NCBI GenBank assembly: GCA_944474755.1
Contig: OX104113.1
Location: 71,355,917 to 71,419,916 of the forward strand
DNA: 64,000 nt
Direction: 5' to 3'
From: Limnoperna fortunei
Lineage: Eukaryota; Mollusca; Bivalvia; Mytilida; Modiolidae
In this document: positions 43,151-55,100 of the stretch, piece by piece
Position numbering within the stretch: position 1 is the first letter of the stretch
Layout of the letters: each line of letters opens with the position of its first letter
Position numbers and translations under genes: made by a program
The notes under the pieces: model-generated
Told to the model about the DNA's origin: nothing
The model's database searches: none
What the model saw: only the letters and a program-made list of their open reading frames with translations

Positions 43151-46100
43151 CTAAAAAGATAAATTTAGGAATGACTAATATTTATTATACCAATGAACTC
43201 AATACACCTTGAAATTATGTAATTGAATCATGCACTGCACTAAACGATTAACTTCATCATAATTTAATGCAAGTAATTTTAATGATTATTTCTAGTGGAG
43301 GCTTTAACCTAAAAATGATGACGCAGAGTTTTACATTTTAAATTTTAAAGATATTAAACTTACCACTGTCATTACAAATTGTAATTGCCTTGGTCAAATT
43401 AGTCTCAAATTCTTTGTCGATTATCGTCTTCATTGGTACACATGAAATGGTTTCGCCTGCTGTAATATTTGACTTTGAAACTGACGCTTTGAGTGAAACC
43501 TTTGTTCCAATCTCCTCGGAATACTGACTACAAGTATCTACGCCGGGTATCAAATATGAATAACCTCCAGAACTGCCGTATAAACCTAAGGAATATGCAA
43601 CACAAGCTCCTGAAAGCTCACATGACACGAGGATTTTATCGTCGGTGTTTTCAATCGTCTGTTCTAGTTTGGGATCTAAAAAAATCTTATGCAATTAATA
43701 GAAATGTATCAAGGATGATCTTCTATTGAATATTTATATCAGCGAAGTAAATAAAAATACTAGATAAACGGATAAGTTGTGTCAGAACTACAGACGTTAC
43801 ATCAATGCACGAAATGCTTAGTTGTGTGTAAATTTATTATATATTAACATGGGACATTTTAAGACCTAAAGAATGTTGTGTAGGCAGATAACAAATACAG
43901 AAAGCTACAATATTAAACATTATAACATCTTGTTGTTTATACATACTAGAAACAAGGACTTCAAATTGGGTCGTTGTATTTAATCCGTTCTCGTACTCTA
44001 ACAACAGCTGATATGTGCCATTGCTCTGACATGTTGCATTATTTTGTATTAGACGTAGTCGGCTATCTGTTCTTGATATGTTGTAATCAACTATCCACTT
44101 CCCCAGTTCTTTAATGAATTCAGAAGTCGAGGAATTAGCACAATTAAGTTTTGGTTCAAATTTTTTATAGTTTGACGGTATCATGTTGATACATACGCGA
44201 ATAACTTTGCTGGAATTTGAGACATTAGAACACGAATAACTTATTTGATCACCAAGGGAAACTGTCACATCGTGATCACTGTTAACACCTAAGAATAGCA
44301 TAGAAAATATAATGAAGTTATGCACGACTTTATATAGTAATAAAATTGATACATTGAACGTTATTTGCTAAACAACATTGCACATTGTTTTTTTTAAATT
44401 TTGTAAAAGTTTAACAGATACGGAAGCTGGTTATGTAAAGAGGAGATAAACTGAACACAAACCCCGAAATTCAATTTATTACTAAAAGACAAAACAACAT
44501 TAACCCAAAATTGACAAACAACAAGTAACAGGAAGTACGATGACGTGGGCATAAAGTTCAAGCGCTGATAGGACACATTGTAATATTAAAATTAAGGGAC
44601 ATACATTGTATTTCTTCTGATTTATTTTTTTTCCGCCCCTTTTTCTAAAGCTTAGAAATTTTTAGACTATGCAAAATATTATTTCAAAACTTTGGATTAT
44701 GAGCTGAACTATTGAAGACTGCATTTCGTAAGCCGAATAATTTTTCCTGACTGAGTTATCTACCCAAATACCGAAAACGTTTTTTGATCATTACAACTTC
44801 AAAACCAAGATTTACAAGATACCCAACAGGTGGAAATTGTGTTGTTAGGCCGTATGATTTTTGATAATTGATAGTGTCCCTATAGGAGCTTTAGCAACTG
44901 ACTGACATTTTAAATCAATTTTTTTCTTAAAAACCGCAAGACATTTAAACAAAGAAATTCCGCGAATCGTCATGGGACCTAATCATGCATTTACTGATGT
45001 CAAGATCAAATCTCATCAATGACCTTTACCTTTGACCTTGGATCTTGTCAACATATATTCAAATCAAATCTCAAAAATATTTACTCGTAAAAACGAAACG
45101 TTGTCGTGTTTGCTCCATAAAATTTGACGAGTCCTTAAGGGACATAATTCCAAAGGACATTTACGGTACAGTCGTTATGGGTCATAACAACATAAAAACT
45201 ATCTGTTTATGGTATATTTTGCCACTCAGCAAATTGATGGTTGTTAATTGAAAGGACATCATCACTATATCTATAAGTAAAATTAAAAGACCTAGCTTCT
45301 GCTTTCTTCTTGTCTACCATAAGACGTCGAAGAAATTCTGTTTCATAAGAATAAAAGAACAAATCGGCAAGGAGAGGGGCACAGTTTGTACCTATTGGAA
45401 TTCCGATTTTCTGCTAGAAAAACACATATTCCAAACGTGACAAATATGTTACCGATCAGAAAATCCTGTATACTATAAACCTAAGATCTTACGGTCAAAT
45501 GTCGCCAAAGTCCATGACCTTTGATCTGGCACCTTGTTGTTATTATAACGCTAAAACCGTTACAGGTAGGTTAAAAACAAATCGTAAATAATGTTTATCT
45601 CATAACGACAAAACTTTAAGATACAAACAAATTGGACAACCCCTTTATGGGAAGAACTCCCATGGAGAGTTACTGTAACTACCATGGACAGTTACTGCAA
45701 GTCGTTATAGACCATAGCATTGCAACTATAAGTTGTAAAGACCCAGGGTCTTGATCATTTGTCACCTATAATCATGACCTTAAAAATGGTTTCTAGGTCA
45801 AAATGCAGTTGTGACACGGAAAAGACATTACAAAGTCTTCTTTGAACATAGTAGCTTAATGTTATTTGTAACTGCATGTGTCTGTATCTGACCGACCCCA
45901 AAAATTAAGTTATATTGTTTCTGCTATTTATATATTATTTAAACGACTCAAATCATACGTCACACTAAGGTAGTAAGACCTTCATCAATATCAACAATAA
46001 AGATATATCTAAATACCTGTACAAAACTTGCATTTACTCCTAAGAATATAAAATTTACAACACTAACGCGTAATAATAAAAAATTGACAGCACTTAGATG

Positions 46101-49100
46101 AACGCCCGAGAATAGAAAATACGCAAAACTTACGCTAACAAATAGAAAATGTACAACATGTTTGCGTAAAAAGAGAAAATGTGCACGTGGGAATTAAAAA
46201 TGTAAAATGTTAGGTGTAAGAACGAAATTTTATATTTATTTGTACCGTTACTGTATTATATAATTTTTACTACATTAATAGGATATTTAATTTATTTTAA
46301 ATTCACGAATGCTCCTTTAATCTATGTTACTCAACCACAAGTAAAAGCTTTATGCATTCACTGTTCTATATAAAATAAATTAATACTTACATGTTAAAGC
46401 CTCTGAAAAACGAATATAAATATTGCAATTAGTTGTTTCTTCTCGCATATTGTTATTACCTATATGTACATATCACAAGAAAGATACGATAAACAGGTTA
46501 GCTGTTATGTACATATCGCAAGAAAGATACAATAAACAGGTTAGCTGTACGAATTTGTTGTGAACCAAACGACATGTCTATGTACAAATTCAAACAAAAA
46601 GGAATAAAATTAATCAAATGCAAAAATTACCTGTTTTGTTCTGTCTTGGCCCATCTGCAAAGACAAAAATTTTCAATATCAGGTTATGTTGCAGGATGAA
46701 ATAACAAGCTGTTTGAGCCTAAAATGATTGTTAACTTCAAATTATTGATAAGGTTTTAATCGGCTTTGTGTTTGCTTCATCACTCAAAGCATAAAAAGAA
46801 AAGAAAAGAATAAACATTTCTAAGCGTTACAAAACTTTACGTCACGAAACTACTAGACAGTAGTGTAGATAATATATTCGAGTCATATTTACTGTAAAGA
46901 TGTAATTTAGTCCTGGAACATTACTTTGGCATTTGCATGCAGACATTTGATTAGGTATTTTTGATATTCGACACCCTTAACCGACAGATTATCCGAGAAA
47001 GAAAAATCAGTTGGAATATGGCTCGAAAGCAAGACGATAAAAAGTCTTTAATAATATTAATTTAATAGAATTCACTACGCGTTTTGCGAAGTAAATTCTA
47101 TTAACATTGGTATATTGGCGACATATAATTAGTTAAACCTTTGCAAAAACTGTTCAAAAATTTTCGAAGAAAAGTATAAGTATGTTTAATAACATATACC
47201 CGTTTCTAGGATTTTATACTGTAAAACTCCGGCGATCACTGCAGCAACTAAAGCACATGGGATTACTACTTTAAGTACTGTTATAATCCTATGGCTAGAG
47301 TTTGTCTAAAGTAAAAAAAAAGCTATATGATCAGCACATTACTGTCAAAAATAAGACTTGTTTGATTATTTATACCAGGACTTACCACTTACCGTTATTG
47401 CAACTGTATTATTCGTGCTCACAATGTGTTTGTGGATTCAGTAAATGTACATAATAAACCATTATTCTCATTTGTTTGCACTAGATTCACAGTATGTCAC
47501 CTATGCTTATCCAACAGGTAATGCATTTTGTTATCGTTATAACTGTATTATTGTTGATACAATTTAAAACACTGTGCACCCAATTATAAGAGTTTCAACT
47601 CTGCGTCAATGCGTTTGTAGGTTTACAGGTTTACGCCTGTTTTCATAGAAAATACCATATCAAACACAAAAATCATAGAATAGTTGAATCCCACTATGCT
47701 TTATTAATGTAGCAAACTTAGCATTTTCGTTATTTGTAGCTTCTATCTCCAAACTACGACTGACTGATACCGAACAAAGATTTATGTTTTAGCATTAATT
47801 TTTTATTAATTTTCAATACAATATGGATATAACTATCATTTAGTAGGAACGTAGACTAAGAAATTGCAAAAGTTTTTTTTTTCGCATCAAACCATATTGC
47901 TTGTTTGTTTAAATGTTTTTACGCCACTTTAAAAAATTTTCAGCTTGATCATGGCATCCCGTTTTTATTGGCGGAGGAAGCCGGAGTACCCGGAGAAAAC
48001 CCCCGCTTTCGGTAGAAAAACTGTCAAAATTAAGGTTGGAGTCGAGCGCACCCTGTCCGCAGAGAGACTCGAACCCACAATCTCAGTGTTGCCAGAACCA
48101 CGCGGTCAATAGGAGACACACAACCTTAACCACCGTTTGATTTTGCATAATGTGTATATTTGAATACACTTACGTTTACAATTTACTTTGAATAGAAATA
48201 CAAAAAATCCTATTTGAATTTTTTGTGCACAAAAGATTTTCAAAATTGTATGACATGAAGGTTTGGAAATGAATTTATTATTTCGCAAGACAGCCATCTA
48301 ATTTACAATACTAGAATAGGAAATTGTTAATTGCATGTAAAATTAAAATATTTATTTTTTGTCAAATATATCTATTTTGACCGTCTTCAAACATGTTTCG
48401 CGGCTAATTCTAATTTCAGCGCTCTTTTATTGTAATCTACTTTGAAAACTACGTCCTCATGTTAATATTCATATAATTTTTACATTAACAAACCTTCAGT
48501 TTTGTTTGTAGTTCATCATCTTCATTTGCACTCGAAGAAATCTGATAGAAATAAGACAACGTAGAATTTTTATTTGGAACAGTCAGTATGAAATGTTTTA
48601 TATTATTATATCTTTGTTAACAGTCTAAACAATTATTAATTCTCTAAATTATTTCAACTTTTTCATTGATAGAACAAATAATCGTCAATACGGATGTTGT
48701 CTGTACAACAGTTTTAGTCTACTTTATATCTTTACCTATATTGTAAGAATATAAGAAAACCAGACCGTTTGAACGTAAATTATAGATAGATAACATTCCT
48801 AAATAGTTGACGCCTGTCAAGACTGCAGCAGGATGTGCTTATCCTTCGGAACAGTTGATTTCACCAATTTGTTCACAACTGTTTGTATTCTTTATGTTTT
48901 GTTGTTTGTAGGTTTTCTGATATGCATGGCTTTTAATGCCCCCTTTGTACTTTGATTATTTCTTGGTATTGTGGTAAGAACTTTGTATAATTTGTTTTTC
49001 CTTCTTAAATGTATTATATTAAGCGTGCAAATAAATATTGCGTTTAAAAACCTTTGGTATGGTTTGATGTTCTACTATAACCTTTTGCCTACTCGGAGAT

Positions 49101-52100
49101 GTCTGATCTACCTACAAAAACACATGTTAATTTTATTTTAAACGAATTAAGCATAATTGTTAATAAACTTCTCACTTTTGACAAAATAGAAAAATTCTTA
49201 GCTGTTTTTTATAAATTAACAGTTGGATCAAATTCTACATGTCATGCTGTTACACAACGAATATGTAACGCATCTACATATGGTTAATTTCAGTTATCAC
49301 ATTGAAATTTGATTTTTTACAACTTAAAATAAGAATAGTGTTTGTGATTATGTTTCAATGTAAGAAGAAAATTAAATTTTACCTGCATCATTCAAAATAA
49401 GTTGACCGAAATGTTTTTGAGTATGTTACATGTAAATAAAACAATTGAACCTATGTGAGAGGTACAACCTTCTGCTTAAGATATTCGCGGAAAATTGTGG
49501 CCGTCATCAAGTTATAGTGTTAGAAGTTTAATAAACTTGTCTTTCCGGATCAAATAATCAAAGACACCTAGCTTTAATACATCGTGAAATGTCGAGTACA
49601 TGTTAGAATTCGTCTCGGCAATGATTTTTACAAGTTCTAGATGTATTTCACTGATAAATTCTGCTATATGGTAACAATCGCATCGGAGAGCTGACTGGAT
49701 GTTGAGATTCACAGTGTAAATTTGAAAAATTCTCTTTTTCTTAAGCCAACAATTTTCTTTTATGTTTATATCTAGTGATTATGCCGCCAAATCATTCCTT
49801 GGATTTTTTTTCATTCTTGAATCATTCCCCAAGACGTCACTAGGAAAATGACGGGCGATTACAGTCCATTGATGGTTATCTAATATCGAAATATATTTGT
49901 CAGAATTTCTAGTACCAACGGCAGAGAATGCCGGAACCATACCAGGTTATACAATTCCATATCATTACCGATAATTTTGGCTTAAATTCTGCATCCATAC
50001 ACTCGTACGCTCGTGAGCAGATCCCCATTCATAAACTTTGTTATTTTGACCAATAACAACTACTTTTGACTCTTTAGCGAAGATAATATTTTCCATTACT
50101 GATCAACACGTAAATTACCTTTTTAGACAATATGTGATACGTTGTTTCATGTGGACCTCCTTTAAACATTATTTTTGTTCACAATCATCTGTACTGTTCT
50201 CCTACTTACTTAGTTTTTTTTAACAATTTCCAACATTAAAATCGGTTGCAATATCTTTCAACACTTTTGCGTTTTTCGTGTCACCCATGGAACCAAGCGG
50301 GTCTATTTACGACGAGACATCTTTATCGGACGACCACTTCTTTTATTTGTCCTAAAACAACTTTTCTTAAGTTTGAATACCAGACCTATGTTTAATCAGG
50401 CACACCTAACATTTTTAGCTCTCACATCTTTGGCCCATCATTTTTCAATGTTATAATCACTTCTTTCTTATCTGGTGACAATTCTTTTGACCTAAAACCC
50501 ATCTTTTTTTAAATAACCATTTTACGGTGTAATTATTATTTAGCAGACTATTTAATGCGTCATCAATTTGCAATGCTATAGAAATTCAGGGGATAATCTC
50601 TGTTGTTCCTAGTTTGATGTTATCGCTTCAGAAGTTCTATGATCGTCACCATTACCTAATTGATTGTTATGGGAAATCCATATCTCAAATACGATCGAAC
50701 ATGACACTGAGTGATAGATAGTTTTTTCTACTCCTAAATTTGACTTTTTCCTATTCATGACAATGAGTAGCTCGACGGTGTCTAAATAAAGACATACACT
50801 GCTACTCGACAGAAGCACCTGAGGATTTCGCCTTTCGACTTTTGATTTCAATGTTAATGTCTAACGCGCAACAACTCTGGTACCGCGACTGACCGCCATT
50901 TTTCGTGAATACCGTTAGCACGATTCTGTATTTAGATATCAGTTACTTGTTGACCTACGCAATGTAGTGACACTATAGTGACAGTTAATATAAGCAAACA
51001 GCAAAAAATGTAACATGACCAAAGCTCCCGAAATGCAGGATTATCAAACTATTTATTAGACCCCTACCGTTTGACCCTCTTTCCAATTTTCTTTGGTGTT
51101 TATCACAGTAACATGTCGAAAAACTCTACTAAAACTCTGAAAAAAATTTAGGTAATCACAAAAGACATAAATTGAGACCCTAAGTAAAATCATTGAAAAA
51201 TAATTGCATTGCATCATTTTTGTTTTCAACCAAGTAAAGATATAGTGATGACAATTCCAGCTGTTCTAGACGTAACACACGCCTTTGATCGGGATAATAA
51301 ATGGTTTTCGGTTTTTAGCATGACACTAGACCTTTGAATGTCATAGATAGTATTTGAAAATATTACGTTCTCCTTTTGTCACTGTACTTTTCACTCTGTA
51401 TATTACTTTCTCCTTTATAATCTGGACTGCGTCCATTTCCGACAACCAATGAATACCCAAGTATCGGGGATTTTTCTCCTGCAGTCAGAAAGTCCACAGA
51501 GTGAAGAAAAATCAATGAGATTACGATGGGAAACAGAAATGTTTTGTTGCAACATTATTGTGTAATATTATGACTTTTTTTTTATTTTAAAGACGTAAAC
51601 AGTAATATTAATGCTAAGGAAAAATGTACCGTACCACTTCACTTGATAAAGCCTCCTTAGTTCACTCGTCTCCACTAAATACTGCTTTCACAAATGTATG
51701 TGTGGGTTATGGATATTTTTCTGTTATATAGTGTAATCAAGGAGGTGAAGAGGAATTAACTCAAAGACAAATCATCACTATCTATATTTTCTGTCTTCAA
51801 CAAACATAATGAGATCAAATTACAGAATACTAAATACTGAAAACTTAGTAACTCACCATATTCTCCCTATTATTCTGACATCGTATACAGTCTCCTGTGT
51901 TATCCTTAAAAGACAGTACAGTCAAAAACAATGAAAATACTGAAGAAGACATAAAAATGCTAAATGCATTTGTAATTGTCTTTATGTATGAGGTTTAATC
52001 CGAACAAAATTCTGTACCATGTAACTTGTTACTATCTTCTTAAAAATTTTCATGACAATTAAAAATGCGGCATACTAACGGTTTAATTTTTGCTTTATGT

Positions 52101-55100
52101 GATATGTTTCTGAGGTAAGACTGACATTTTAACACATTCCCATCAAGAAACTAGACAAGCAATATTATATCATATCACCTTCAAATAAAGTTTTTTTTAC
52201 GTGTAATGGATATAATCCAGAAATTTATTTGAGTAATTTTACCTGGATTTCATTGTTTTGCAATTGAATTTTTTTTTAATTTCTACAAAAAAGATTACAA
52301 GAGATAAACAGAGAAATAATTAAAGCCAACTAAACTGAACCGAAAAATCTTACAGAAAGAGCAAGGAAAAATATGTCATTGCTAGTTTCTCACATTCAGG
52401 AATTTATTAGCTATATCGTAGAGTTTCAATTGTAATATTGTTTGGAATTGAGCGCCACTGATGAGTTTTGATAAGACGAAACACGCGTCCGGCGTAGTTA
52501 ATTTTATTAACTTTTGTATCTTTGATGACATTTTATTTGCAACCACTGGGTCGATTCGTCTGCTAGAGGACTGTTAGTTCCCGAGGATTTCACCAGAACC
52601 ATTCGGTGCTGACCGGAACATTATTAACTTCAGTGATATAGTCATTGTCAAAATTTTCTGCCATTAAATTTCGACAAATATTTAATTCCAAGGTTTTTAT
52701 ATTTTCAAGGTGCAGATAGCCTTTGACAAATTTGGTTTAACGATTTTGAACTGAATTTTGATAATATAAACTCTACAATATTTTATTCATATGGGTTTAA
52801 TATTGTTTGGATTTTGAGCGTCACTCATGAGTGTTGATAAGGCACTGTCTGACGTAGTAAATTCTATTGAATTTTGTTACATATTTTATTTTACTGACAA
52901 TCTTTGACAATTATGAATGGGGTCTAGAACACCTTGCCAGCAGTGAGACTCGAACCGGCAACCTCATTGCTGACAGGCATTTGATTAATAGTAGACTAAC
53001 TACCTTTACCACTCGGCTATTGAGGCTTTTTCACTGCTTTAAAGCCAAAACTAAATAATGTTCGGTACTTTTTTAATCGTTATACTTTATTCCATTTTCC
53101 ACCAAAATATAAAACAAAGTGACTATTTCCGATAAGTTTTCCCCATTTTTGAATTCATTAGATAGTGATTGTGATGTTATGATCATTGGATAGACCTGTT
53201 ATTGACTAGTAGTGGATCTTACCCAGCCATAGCCACAAATACAACAAGTCAAACACAACAGTAATGGAAGGTTGAGTTTTGTCAAGCTGTACAACCTGAT
53301 TTAACCCTTCACTTCTTTTGAAATTCCTGTACCAAGTCTGGACTATTATTGTAGTTGCTGTGCTTTTGGTAGTTGCTTCTCAAGTTTGCAGGTTTCCTGA
53401 TTTGTTAAATGTCTTTTTGACAGTTTCCTTTGTGTTTGGTGTTTTATTATTACTTTCATTTAGATTAAGAGCCTAAGTAATTCAGACTATCAAATCTGAT
53501 TAACTTACAATATCAGTTTCGTTTGAATAAATCGCTACACATTATCGACTCTTAAAATTTACTAATGTGTAGGTATTTTTATGTGGTCTACTATAATCAT
53601 ACTAATAACTTCTGCCGTTTAGGGGCCTCGGTGGCCGAGTTTTAGAGTAGTCTTCTTTTAATTATGTGTTCTGTCAACACTGAGGCTGCGGTTTCAAGTC
53701 TCACTGAAGGCAATTTGTACTCCACTCAAATCTTAATTGACATGGCTTCCTCACCCAATAAAAACTGGACGCCACGGTATGGCAAACAGTAGTGAAAGTG
53801 GCATTAAATACCATTCAACCTAACAAAAATCTTGGTTGAACCATACAATATATTCAGTTGAACTAGAAAGTATTTAATTTATGTAATGCGCATTTTAGCG
53901 TTTCTGAGGTAATACAAAATATAACTATTAAGAACTATATTGATAATTATACATTTTTAAAGAAGAAAAATATATTTAGTTTACAATTTTTTTTTTCAAA
54001 AATCTTACAGTTTTAATACTGGCGATAGGTGAGTCTGGACTAGCATGTGGCCCGCTGCATTTTAGTGGTTGTTGATCCCCGTTGCATGATATTGTCGTTA
54101 ATCTAGCATCCTGTGTTTAAAAAGTTATACATGTATGTAATTATCTGGTTTAAATGACAATACAATTATTTGAATTTAGATTTAAGTTGGATTTTCACAA
54201 TTTATTATAATATTAAAAACTAAAATTTCACTATTGATTTTTTTAAATAATGCAGCAGTAAATTAACAAAGTGTGTTGTCCACTTTGTTGAATAAATTAC
54301 AACTGTTTAAGATTGATGCTGAGAAACTGAGAGAATATTTTGATGGGTAGTTCTACGCCAACAGATCATGTATGATGACACTGTGAGGATATAACTGGCT
54401 TTGTGACCTCTACCATTTGTAGTCGTTATGTTTAACTGCTAAGATTGTTAATAATTATGATAAAACTGATTTTGAATATTCATCATAAAATACTACTATC
54501 TGTATCTAAGAAGTCACTATGGATATACAAACATTATAGATTTGTTCTGAAAATATTCTTAGAACCTCACTTCTGTTCAGCAGGATGTTCATAAGCGGTT
54601 AATTATCTTTTTATTATAACATTACTATAAATAACACAAAACAGATCCGCACAGTACAGTGGTAAAGTAATCGTCATAAGTAATAAATGGATGCCGGAAG
54701 CTTAATGAAATCTTAGTTTTTGTTACAATATGGTAACCGCCTCTGATTTTATGACTGTTTTTGTAAAGCATAGGCTTAAGAATACATTTACCATACCAGG
54801 TAACTTGATGATGCTTGGTCAGCCGTGCCATCTACTAGAAATGCTGGATTGTCGAACGTACGTACTGTGGATACGTTTCCGTTTCTATCATGTCCACATG
54901 AATGGTTTTCCTTCAAGTCAAATATAAAATAATATGGAAACTGATATACTATAGACAGAATTGTAGAAACACTAGTGTTCTTACCTTTCTATATATGTAG
55001 ATTTGATTTTTGTTTTATTTGTTGAATAACTTGTATGTCAATTTCAGGGATTTTTCTACTTGATCATTTTTTTTATTTAAAACTGCAGTACTCATTGATA

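Larger units (their letters stand above)
52434..52865 (+). repeat. 365-bp hammerhead repeat, one unit plus start of a second
   Basis: 'aatattgtttggaattgagc' at 52434 recurs as 'aatattgtttggattttgag' at about 52799, 365 bp on, each followed by a hammerhead-like motif. The arrangement matches the small tandem hammerhead elements (retrozymes) of molluscs. It is diverged and lies in a gene B intron. It is a different family from the 510-bp array: only the ribozyme core is shared. Confidence 0.7.
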
